A stretch of 21,476 bases of DNA from CAYOBW01 sp964402115 (GTDB lineage Bacteria; Verrucomicrobiota; Kiritimatiellia; UBA8416; CAYOBW01). The stretch is from NCBI GenBank assembly GCA_964402115.1, contig CAYOBW010000115.1, forward strand, positions 1-21,476, written 5' to 3'. Under the pieces are notes generated by a model. That model made no database searches, had not been told where the DNA came from, and saw only the letters and a list, made by a program, of their open reading frames with translations. Below are positions 14,265 through 21,275 of this stretch, in pieces (within the stretch, counting starts at the first letter, position 1; the number at the start of each line of letters is the position of its first letter). Both the position numbers and the translations under genes were made by a program.

Positions 14265-16154
14265 ATGCACGGTGACACATTGAAGGGCTCAAGCGCGCGG
14301 CTCCTGTTGCCTGGCGCTGTGCTCGTGGCGCTGTGGGGGTGGGGCGGGGCCTCGGACTTCCACCGGTCGCTGGCCGCCCTGCTGGTTTGCCTGGCCGTGG
14401 CGCTGAGCCTGGACCGCGACGCGTGGGCACGGGTGCGGGTGGGGTGGGCGAACCCCGTAGCGTGGCTGTGCGTGCTGGCCTGGGTGGGTGTGCCGTGGGC
14501 GGCGAATCCCTGGCTGGCCCTGGTGACGGCTGCGTTCGTGACGTCGGCGTGGCTGGCCAGCCTGCTCGTGGCGGGCGCCGGGGCGCCCGTCGCGCGGCGT
14601 CTGGCGGGCGCTGTGGCGCTCGTTGTCGCGGCCGCCGCGCTGTACGGCTTCGCGCAGAGGGCTGGCCTGCAGCCCCGCGGCTTCTGGCACAACGCCCAGT
14701 TTGCCTCTCGGTTCGTCAACGGGGCGCACTTCGGCTGTCTCGCCGCCGTGGGACTGTGTTTACAGGCGGGATTGCTGCTGCAATCCGTTGCGTGGTGGCA
14801 GCGGCTGCTGTGGTCCGGGGCCGTGGCGGTAACCGGCGCGGCGCTGCTGCTGTCGCACAGCCGGGCCGCCTGGGGCCTGGGCCTCGCGGGGGTGGGCGCC
14901 GTGGTGTTTGCCGAATGGCGGGCCTGCTACCGCAGCACCGGGGGGAGGCCTTATCGGGGACTGCTGGTGCTTGCCGTCGGCATCGCCATGCTGGCTGCCT
15001 GCGAATGGCGGTGGGGGATCGTGCAGGGGCGCCTGCACGACCTGGTGCTGACCCGCGGCCAGTCGCTCTCGCAGCGGGTGGACGTGTGGCGGGACTCGCT
15101 GCGTCTCGTTCGGCATGTGCCGCTTGGCGTCGGGGCCGGCTGCTTTGGCGAGCGCTACCTGCAGTACAAGGGCGGTCGGGACCGCTTCGATGCCGAGTAC
15201 GCGCACAACGAGCCGCTGCAGGTCGTGGCCGAGCTGGGTTGGGTGAGCGTGCTGCCGTTGGCCGGCCTGGGGCTGGCCGTGGCGTGGGCGACGTGCGGGG
15301 CGTGGCGGCGTGCGGACGTTTCAGAGGACGCGACGGCGGGGCGTGCGCTGTCGGCCGGCACGCTGGTCTTTCTCGTGCATAGTCTCGTGGATTTCCCGCT
15401 GCGGCTGCCGGCCAACCTGTTGTGCCTGGCCGTTGTGTGGGGGGCGCTGGCCGCGGTGCGGCCGCAGCCGTCGGGGCCGTACCGTCACGTCGTGTGTCCC
15501 GCGGGTGCTGTGCGTGCCGGCGCGCTGGCGCTGGCCTGCGTCTGGGTCTACGTGTGTTGCGTGGACTGGCACTGGGGCCGCGCGCTGGAGAACCTGGTGC
15601 ACCAGCGCCCGGGTGCCGCGGTGCCGGATTTGGAGGCAGTCTCCCGGCTGGCGCCTGCGCACGCCGAGGCCGCCTGTGAGCGCGGGACCCTGTACCTGGC
15701 CTGGTCGCGCCTGCAGCTGCCCGAGGGGCATGCCGCGCTCGTCCGGCAGGCCGTCGCGGAACTGCAGCGCGCCGTCCGCTGGGCGCCGTACCGTGCCCGG
15801 AGCCACAGCCTGCTGGCCGAAGCGCACGCCGCCGCCGGAGACCTGGCCGCCGCCGAGTCGGCCGCGCGCCGGGCCGTTGCGCTGGATCCGCAACTGGGCC
15901 GCTACCACAAGGTCCGCGCGGATTGCCTGCTGGCGCTCGGGCGTCGCGAGGACGCCGCCGGCGAGTATCGCGAGGCGCTGGTGCGCTTCGCGGACGCCCC
16001 TGACCTGTATCCCCGTCGCCTCTTCCTGGAGCTGCTCGAACGGACGGCGGATCCGGCCTATGTCCGCACCATTTGTCCCCGCGATCCGGCTCTCGAGCGC
16101 TGGCTGGAGGCCGCGCACGCCGATCTGCGGCGCAGCAGGGAGCGCCGGAAATGA
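14265..16154 (+). CDS. O-antigen ligase/polymerase-like membrane protein with C-terminal TPR domain
   Basis: Integral membrane protein of 629 aa of the Wzy_C (O-antigen ligase/polymerase) superfamily. About twelve hydrophobic segments lie between residues 11 and 432. Family marks are SHSRAAWG (197-204), a large periplasmic loop with an Arg-rich start (SQRVDVW, about 269-275) and H-N-E-P (314-317) before AELGW, and VHSLVDFPLRLP (371-382). Residues about 437-629 are soluble and alpha-helical with TPR-like repeats (such as AESAARRAVALDP), a fusion known in some members. In this family the protein joins lipid-linked glycan units to each other or to an acceptor (lipid A core or protein) on the periplasmic side; which reaction applies here cannot be told. 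First gene of a four-gene run; its stop overlaps the next start (ATGA). No ribosome-binding site stands out before ATG 14265. Confidence 0.85.
   Translation: MHGDTLKGSSARLLLPGAVLVALWGWGGASDFHRSLAALLVCLAVALSLDRDAWARVRVGWANPVAWLCVLAWVGVPWAANPWLALVTAAFVTSAWLASLLVAGAGAPVARRLAGAVALVVAAAALYGFAQRAGLQPRGFWHNAQFASRFVNGAHFGCLAAVGLCLQAGLLLQSVAWWQRLLWSGAVAVTGAALLLSHSRAAWGLGLAGVGAVVFAEWRACYRSTGGRPYRGLLVLAVGIAMLAACEWRWGIVQGRLHDLVLTRGQSLSQRVDVWRDSLRLVRHVPLGVGAGCFGERYLQYKGGRDRFDAEYAHNEPLQVVAELGWVSVLPLAGLGLAVAWATCGAWRRADVSEDATAGRALSAGTLVFLVHSLVDFPLRLPANLLCLAVVWGALAAVRPQPSGPYRHVVCPAGAVRAGALALACVWVYVCCVDWHWGRALENLVHQRPGAAVPDLEAVSRLAPAHAEAACERGTLYLAWSRLQLPEGHAALVRQAVAELQRAVRWAPYRARSHSLLAEAHAAAGDLAAAESAARRAVALDPQLGRYHKVRADCLLALGRREDAAGEYREALVRFADAPDLYPRRLFLELLERTADPAYVRTICPRDPALERWLEAAHADLRRSRERRK
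16137..16142 (+). promoter_or_regulatory. Ribosome-binding site of the deacetylase
   Basis: AGGGAG lies inside the end of the upstream gene, 8 nt before ATG 16151, and decides this start over longer options. Confidence 0.55.
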
Positions 16155-17053
16155 AGGGCGGCAAGCGCAAACTCAAGCAGGTGTGGCTGGTGGCGCTGGC
16201 CGTGCTGGGCTGGCTGTTGCTGCTGCCGCTGTGGGCCGCCCTGCGCCGCCGTCGGCGCCCCGAGTTCCTGGTCCTCACCTATCACAGCGTCAGTGACGTG
16301 CGCCGGCACGAAACGAACGTGACGCCGGACGCCTTCGAGCGCCAGATGGCGTGGCTGGCTCGCGAGGCCACGGTTCGCGATCTGTACGCCCTGCTGACGG
16401 AGCCCGCGCACGCGACGACGGCAGGGACGCGGCCCGTCGTGGCGGTTACGTTCGATGACGGCTATGCCGACAACGCGCTGGTGGCGCTCCCGATCCTGCG
16501 GCGGTACGCGCTGCCGGCCACCTGCTTCGTGGTCGCGGGCGTCGCAGGATCGCAGGAGTGCCTGCCGCACGACCGTGGTGAAGCGGCCGGGGCGGCCCGC
16601 CTGCTCGCGTGGCCCGAGGCGCGCGCGCTCGTGGCCGGCGGCATCGCGATCGGCTCGCACACGTTGCACCACGGCCGTGTCGGCCAGCTCGCTGACGACG
16701 CGCTGCGGGTGGAGTTCCAGGAGAGCCGGCGGATTCTCGAGGCACAGGTGGGCTGCGAGGTGCGGCTGCTTTCCTACCCGTTCGGGCGCGCGCTGGACTT
16801 CGATGCGCGGGCCGAACGCGAGGCGCGCGCCGCAGGCTACGCGGGCGCCGCTTCGGCCCGCTACGGCTGCAACCGCTCCGGCGACAACCCGTACGCCCTG
16901 CGGCGCATCGGCGTCGAATCCAGCGACACGCTCTTCACGCTGCGCGCGAAGCTGGGCGGTGCGCTGGACCTCCTGGTGCTGATGGAAAGCGCGGCCTGTC
17001 GCCGTGCCATACGGCTGCTGAACCGGCTGCTCTCCGGCGAGGTGCATGCGTGA
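16151..17053 (+). CDS. Membrane-anchored polysaccharide deacetylase (NodB/CE4 family)
   Basis: Predicted 300-aa metal-dependent N- or O-deacetylase of glycans. The start at 16151 overlaps the upstream stop (ATGA) and has AGGGAG at 16137-16142; an upstream in-frame start would only lengthen the overlap. One N-terminal transmembrane segment (about 11-30) is flanked by basic residues (KRK before, RRRRR after), so the domain is probably membrane-tethered. NodB motifs: TFDDGY (100-105) with catalytic D102 and metal ligand D103; SHTLHH (169-174) with H170 and H174 as the other ligands; SYPFGR (208-213). Length and motif spacing fit a small CE4 domain. It sits between a glycan ligase and two glycosyltransferases, so it most likely removes an acetyl group from the glycan made by this operon. 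Substrate not known. Confidence 0.9.
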   Translation: MKGGKRKLKQVWLVALAVLGWLLLLPLWAALRRRRRPEFLVLTYHSVSDVRRHETNVTPDAFERQMAWLAREATVRDLYALLTEPAHATTAGTRPVVAVTFDDGYADNALVALPILRRYALPATCFVVAGVAGSQECLPHDRGEAAGAARLLAWPEARALVAGGIAIGSHTLHHGRVGQLADDALRVEFQESRRILEAQVGCEVRLLSYPFGRALDFDARAEREARAAGYAGAASARYGCNRSGDNPYALRRIGVESSDTLFTLRAKLGGALDLLVLMESAACRRAIRLLNRLLSGEVHA

Positions 17054-18969
17054 GAGTGCTACTGGCCAGCGTGGATTTCTCCCCGCATCGGGACGGCGTC
17101 AGCCGGCTCAGCTACCACCATGCGCGACGCCTGGCCGAACGCGGTCACGAGGTGCACGTCGTGGCGCCGCACGCTCCGGGGGCGGCCGCCGAAGACGCCG
17201 GGGCGCCGTTCAGGACCTATCGCTTCCCCGGCTATGGCCTCGGTCCGCTGCGCTTCTTCCCGTTTGCCTGGTGCGTGCTGCGGGCGATCCGGCGGACCCG
17301 GCCCGACTTGGTGCTGCCCATGAACATCGGCTACGGCGGGGTGCTGCTGGCGCTGATCCCGCGCGCCTGGCGCCCCCGGTACGCCTGCTTTGCCTACGCG
17401 TACGAGTTCCTCAAGGTCGCCCGCTGGCCGCTGGTCCGGCGGTTCTACAACCGCATTTACGCCGGGGCCGTGGCCGTCGTGGCGATCAGCGCGTTCACGC
17501 GCGACGCGCTGGTCCGCTTCGGCGTTGCGCCCGCCCGAATTCACACGGTGCTGCCGGGCGTGGAGGTGGACCCGGCGAGTCCGGCCGGCGCGGTGGGCGG
17601 GGCCGGGGAGGGGAGGGGGTGCACGATCGGGACGTGCTCGCGGCTGATCGCGCGCAAGGGGCACGATCTCGTGCTGCGCGCGCTGCCTGCGCTGCTGGCG
17701 CGGGTGCCGAACCTCCGCTACCGCATTGCCGGCGACGGGCCCGCGCGCGCGGGGCTGGAGGCGCTGGCCGTTTCGCTGGGCGTGCGGGGGGCCGTGGAGT
17801 TCCTCGGGGTTGTGCCGGACGCACAGCTGGGGGCCTTCTACCGCGCGCTCGACATCTTCGTGATGCCCGCCCGCGACGACCGTGCCCACGGCCACGTCGA
17901 GGGTTTCGGCCTGGTGTACCTGGAAGCCGCGCGGGAGGGCGTGCCATCCGTGGCGGCGCGTACCGGCGGCGTGCCCGAGGCGGTGCTGGATGGGGAGACC
18001 GGGCTGCTGGTGGCGCCCGAGGACGTGGAGGGCCTGGCGGAGGCGCTGCTGCGCCTGGCGACGAATCCGGCTGAACGGCTGCGCCTCGGCCGGGCGGCCT
18101 GCGAGCGCGTGCGCCGGGAACTCAACTGGGACGGACAGGTTGACAAGGTCGAGGCCGTGCTCCTGGCCGCGGCGGGCTTCGCGGCGCCGGCGCTGACGGG
18201 CTTGCGCGTGGCCGTGCTCACCCGCACCGGGCGCCGGTCCGGGCTGCGGATGGCCCGGGCGGTGGAGGAAAGCGGGCACCGGCTGGTCGGCATCCTGGCC
18301 GAGCGGCGCGGCGCGTTGCTGTGGCGTTCGCTGCGACGGCTGTCGCTCAAGGGCTTTGTCGCCAGGTATGGCGTGCGGCTCATGGCGGCGCGGGCGGCGG
18401 AGTGGGTGCGGTTGCGTTTCGGGCAGTCCGGCGGGCGAGCCCGGCGCGCGGCCGCGGGAAGCACGCGGGTGACGCCGATCGTGGTGCGGGCGCTCAACGC
18501 GCCGGAGGCCGTGCGCATCCTGCAGGCGTGGCGTGCCGATGTGCTGGTCGTGGCCAACGCCCCGGTGCTCCGCCCCGAGGTCTTCGCGGCGTGCCGCGTC
18601 ATGGCGCTGAACTTCCACTCGGGGCATTTGCCGGAGTACGGCGGTGTGGAGTCGGAGTTCTGGGTGCTCTACGACGGGCGGGCGTCGGCTACCGCCACGA
18701 TCCACCGCGTGGCGGCGCAGCTCGACTCCGGCGCGATCTACGCCGAGGCGGAACTGCCGATCGGCGCCGCTGACACGCCCGAGACCCTGCACGAGAGATT
18801 GATCGAAGCCGGGGCGGGTGCGCTGGTGGAGGTGCTGGATCGGATTGCCCGCGGCGACCTGGAGCCGCGGCGGACGCCCGGCCCCGCCGTACTCAAGCCC
18901 TGGCCCACGGCGGCGGAGCGACGCGCCCTGCCAGGGCGGCGGCGCGTCTTCGGGAGCGGCCCGGCATGA
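17050..18969 (+). CDS. Fused GT4 glycosyltransferase and sugar-type formyltransferase
   Basis: A 639-aa, two-enzyme protein starting with GTG at 17050, overlapping the deacetylase stop (GTGA). Residues 1 to about 375 are a GT-B glycosyltransferase of family 4: an N-terminal DGVSRLSYH (15-23) acceptor-side motif, the SRLIARKG donor-side motif (197-204) and the EX7E pair E284/E292. A Gly-rich linker at about 178-190 lies between the two lobes. Residues about 384-600 look like a formyl_trans_N domain: NFHSGHLPEYGG (521-532) gives catalytic N521 and H523, and the LDSGAI motif gives D559, so the Asn-His-Asp triad is complete. Such enzymes use N10-formyltetrahydrofolate to formylate an amine, as in sugar formyltransferases. 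The linked reading is transfer of a sugar plus N-formylation of an amino sugar. The frame runs straight through the junction. tRNA-Met formyltransferase function is unlikely in this context. Confidence 0.88.
   Translation: MRVLLASVDFSPHRDGVSRLSYHHARRLAERGHEVHVVAPHAPGAAAEDAGAPFRTYRFPGYGLGPLRFFPFAWCVLRAIRRTRPDLVLPMNIGYGGVLLALIPRAWRPRYACFAYAYEFLKVARWPLVRRFYNRIYAGAVAVVAISAFTRDALVRFGVAPARIHTVLPGVEVDPASPAGAVGGAGEGRGCTIGTCSRLIARKGHDLVLRALPALLARVPNLRYRIAGDGPARAGLEALAVSLGVRGAVEFLGVVPDAQLGAFYRALDIFVMPARDDRAHGHVEGFGLVYLEAAREGVPSVAARTGGVPEAVLDGETGLLVAPEDVEGLAEALLRLATNPAERLRLGRAACERVRRELNWDGQVDKVEAVLLAAAGFAAPALTGLRVAVLTRTGRRSGLRMARAVEESGHRLVGILAERRGALLWRSLRRLSLKGFVARYGVRLMAARAAEWVRLRFGQSGGRARRAAAGSTRVTPIVVRALNAPEAVRILQAWRADVLVVANAPVLRPEVFAACRVMALNFHSGHLPEYGGVESEFWVLYDGRASATATIHRVAAQLDSGAIYAEAELPIGAADTPETLHERLIEAGAGALVEVLDRIARGDLEPRRTPGPAVLKPWPTAAERRALPGRRRVFGSGPA
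17595..17619 (+). other. G-quadruplex-type G-run cluster in the linker of the fused glycosyltransferase
   Basis: Five G-runs of 3, 4, 4, 4 and 5 bases separated by only one or two bases, on the coding strand. The stretch encodes the Gly-rich inter-lobe linker (about residues 182-190). The motif fits a classical intramolecular G-quadruplex in DNA and mRNA; no function is shown by the sequence. Confidence 0.6.
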
Positions 18970-20168
18970 GCGCGACCGCCACACCGCGCGTGCGCGTGCT
19001 GCACGTCATTACCCGGCTCGATGCCGGCGGCGCCGCCATGAACACGATCCTGAGCGCGGAGCTGCTGCGGGCGCAAGGGTTCGACGCGACGATCTTCCAC
19101 GGGCGCACGCACGATCCCGACGGGCGCATTGCGGCGGACCTCGCGCGCCGCGGGCTGACGGCGGTTGGCGAGCCTGCGCTCGTGCGGGAGGTGAGCCCGC
19201 TGCGCGACCTCCGCGCCGTGCTGAGCCTGCGGCGGTACCTGCGCGCGCAGCCCCACGATCTAGTGCACACGCACCAGTCCAAAGGCGGCGCCGTGGGGCG
19301 GGTGGCGGCCCGGCTGGCGGGTCTGCCTGTCGTCCATACGGCGCACGGGCACATCTTCTACGGCTACTTCTCCCCCGTCCGTACGTGGGTGTTCGTGAAA
19401 CTCGAACAGTGGCTCGCGCGCATTTCCGGGACGCTGATTTCCCTGACCGACGCGGAAACCGCGGACGGCCTGGCGCGCGGCATCGGGCGGCCGGAGCAGT
19501 ACCGCACCGTCCCCAGCGGTGTGCCGCTGGCGCAGTTCCGGAACCTGTCGCGTGCGGATGGGCTGGCGTTTCGGCAAGCTTGGGGCATTCCGGGGGAGGC
19601 CCTCGTGTACGTGTCGGTCGGGCGGCTCACCGCCGTCAAGGGCTTCGACCTCCTGCTGCGGGCCTTTGCCGGCCTGGAGCAGGCGGCGGTCCCGCCGTGG
19701 CTGGTGCTCGTGGGGGAGGGCGAGGAGCGTGCCGCGCTCGAGGCGCTGGCGGGCGCCCTGGGGGTGGCCGGCCGCACGCGCTTCATCGGGCAGCTGGCCG
19801 ATGTCCGGCCCGCGCTGGCGGCCGCGGACGTCTTCGTGCTGGCCAGCCGTAACGAGGGGATGGGCCGGGCGCTGGTCGAGGCGATGGCCGCCGGGCTGGC
19901 CGTGATCGGTACGCGCGTGGGCGGAGTGCCCGAGGTGGTGCGCGCCGGCGAGACGGGCCTGCTCGCCGAGCCGGAGAGCGTACCCGCCCTGCGCGCGGCC
20001 ATGCAGGCGTGCGCGGCGTCCCCCGCCCGACGGCTGGCCCTGGGGGTTGCCGCCGCGAGCAGTGTCTACCCGGCCTACGATGTGGGCACGATGATCGAGC
20101 GACTGGCCGCGATCTATCGGGCCGCCCTGGTGCGGCGCCCGCATCCGGCCATCGCGCCCGCAGTCTGA
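18966..20168 (+). CDS. GT4 family glycosyltransferase
   Basis: A 400-aa GT-B fold glycosyltransferase. Start ATG 18966 overlaps the stop of the fused enzyme (ATGA). N-terminal lobe: VLHVITRLDAGGAA (11-24) and HTHQSKGGAVGR (101-112), which is typical of GT4 enzymes acting on undecaprenyl-linked or capsular glycans. C-terminal lobe: SVGRLTAVKG (217-226), and the EX7E pair E297/E305 in NEGMGRALVEAMAAG, followed by GVPEVV. No signal peptide; expected at the cytoplasmic face of the inner membrane. Last gene of the glycan operon, followed by a hairpin and a convergent gene. Donor and acceptor sugars cannot be told. Confidence 0.92.
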   Translation: MSATATPRVRVLHVITRLDAGGAAMNTILSAELLRAQGFDATIFHGRTHDPDGRIAADLARRGLTAVGEPALVREVSPLRDLRAVLSLRRYLRAQPHDLVHTHQSKGGAVGRVAARLAGLPVVHTAHGHIFYGYFSPVRTWVFVKLEQWLARISGTLISLTDAETADGLARGIGRPEQYRTVPSGVPLAQFRNLSRADGLAFRQAWGIPGEALVYVSVGRLTAVKGFDLLLRAFAGLEQAAVPPWLVLVGEGEERAALEALAGALGVAGRTRFIGQLADVRPALAAADVFVLASRNEGMGRALVEAMAAGLAVIGTRVGGVPEVVRAGETGLLAEPESVPALRAAMQACAASPARRLALGVAAASSVYPAYDVGTMIERLAAIYRAALVRRPHPAIAPAV

Positions 20169-20183
20169 GCCTGGCATGCCCGC

Positions 20184-20202
20184 CGAGGGTGGCCTTCCCT
20201 CG
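20184..20202. terminator. Possible bidirectional hairpin between convergent genes
   Basis: A perfect 6-bp stem, CGAGGG paired with CCCTCG, with a 7-nt loop, in the 36-nt gap between two converging stop codons. There is no T-tract on either side, so this is at best a weak intrinsic terminator. An 8-bp palindrome GGCATGCC (20173-20180) lies beside it. Confidence 0.35.
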
Positions 20203-20204
20203 CA

Positions 20205-21275
20205 CTAGGGAGCGGAGCCGATTCGCCGGGCCCGGATCGAGGCGCCGCCGTTGCGTGTGAACTTCTCGATCGCACCCACACCCCCCTCGACGACCCAGTA
20301 CTTGATGTCGGCCGTGCCGAGATTATTGGGGTCGTTGACATTGTATGCCGTTGCCTGCCATTCGTTCTTGCTGTCGGTTTGCCCCTTTCCCGCAATCTCC
20401 ATATCCAGCTGTTCGATGGAAAAACCGTGCTTGCCCGTCACCGCGATTGCATGCGTGCAACGTTGCGCGCCCACCCGGCCAAAGCGGGAGGCATGATGGG
20501 CGAAGACAAATTCCAGGCCGTTGACGTTGGAGGCCAAATTGATGTTGTCCCCGTCCGTGTGCTCGTTGACCACGATACCGGTGTGATAGCCGGTCACGAC
20601 CACGTTACGCAGGATGGTCAAGGCAGCGTTGTTGCACGCCGGGGTAATCAGGCCGCTGGTGCGTTGGGTCGGTTTGGAGGCCTGCACGTTGTACATGCCG
20701 GTGTTGATGAACACGTTCTCCAACCTGCATTGAAGCGCGTACTGCAGGTCGATACCACCGATGCCAGGATCGTCATAGGTCCGGACATCCAGGTTCCTGA
20801 GGACCACGTTGACCGCCGAGAATCCCCCGTACAGCGCTGCGGACGAAGAACTGGCGGAAATGACCGCCGGGCCCGATGGGGACAGGCTTTTGACAATCGT
20901 TCCGTTCGCCTGCAAGGGGAATGAGCCAATCGTGCCAAACACAGGTGTGGGTTCTCTTTCGCCGACGATCTCCACGGTGATCCAGCTCGGTAGCGGTTTC
21001 GAAACCGCGGGGATCAATATGCCGCCGCGATACACGCCTGCCGGCAGGTACATCCGCCCCCCTCCGGCCGCGACCACGGCCTTGAGGCATGCCGAGAATG
21101 CGGCTGTGTTATCCGTCTTGTCGTCGCCCAGCGCACCGAATGTCAGCACATTGAACCCCCGCGCTTCCCCGGTGCCCGTATCGGGGTTCATGTCCTTGCC
21201 TCCCTCCACTTGCGCGACAGCACACGCCACAAGCCAGCACAAACACATCGTCATCCCAGCCAGCGTTAACCGCAT
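20205..21275 (-). CDS. Exported beta-helix protein, pectate lyase superfamily (Pectate_lyase_3/GH55-like)
   Basis: A 356-aa protein. The start is ATG 21275, with a strong AAAGGAG Shine-Dalgarno six bases upstream. The N-terminus is a short signal sequence; LVAC (15-18) fits a lipobox with C18 as the lipidated residue and Ala at +2, although a cut after AVA (19-21) by signal peptidase I is possible. The fold marker is FGALGDDKTDNTAAF (46-60) followed by GGGRMYLPAGVY (71-82), the classic opening of the Pectate_lyase_3 right-handed beta helix. Later repeats such as LRNLDVRTYDD and LRNVVVTGYHTGIVV fit helix rungs. Family members cleave or bind polysaccharides or have structural roles; no catalytic residue can be fixed here. 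It runs against the glycan operon and has clearly lower GC than it. Confidence 0.85.
   Translation of the reverse strand: MRLTLAGMTMCLCWLVACAVAQVEGGKDMNPDTGTGEARGFNVLTFGALGDDKTDNTAAFSACLKAVVAAGGGRMYLPAGVYRGGILIPAVSKPLPSWITVEIVGEREPTPVFGTIGSFPLQANGTIVKSLSPSGPAVISASSSSAALYGGFSAVNVVLRNLDVRTYDDPGIGGIDLQYALQCRLENVFINTGMYNVQASKPTQRTSGLITPACNNAALTILRNVVVTGYHTGIVVNEHTDGDNINLASNVNGLEFVFAHHASRFGRVGAQRCTHAIAVTGKHGFSIEQLDMEIAGKGQTDSKNEWQATAYNVNDPNNLGTADIKYWVVEGGVGAIEKFTRNGGASIRARRIGSAP

Noticed and set aside
17059..18984. Minus-strand open frame of 641 codons opposite the fused glycosyltransferase
   Set aside because: Same length as the true gene because stop codons are rare in this GC-rich phase; Arg/Pro/His-rich with no motif.
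20173..20180. GGCATGCC palindrome as an operator
   Set aside because: An 8-bp palindrome alone is expected by chance in this length of GC-rich sequence, and it lies between converging genes rather than upstream of one.
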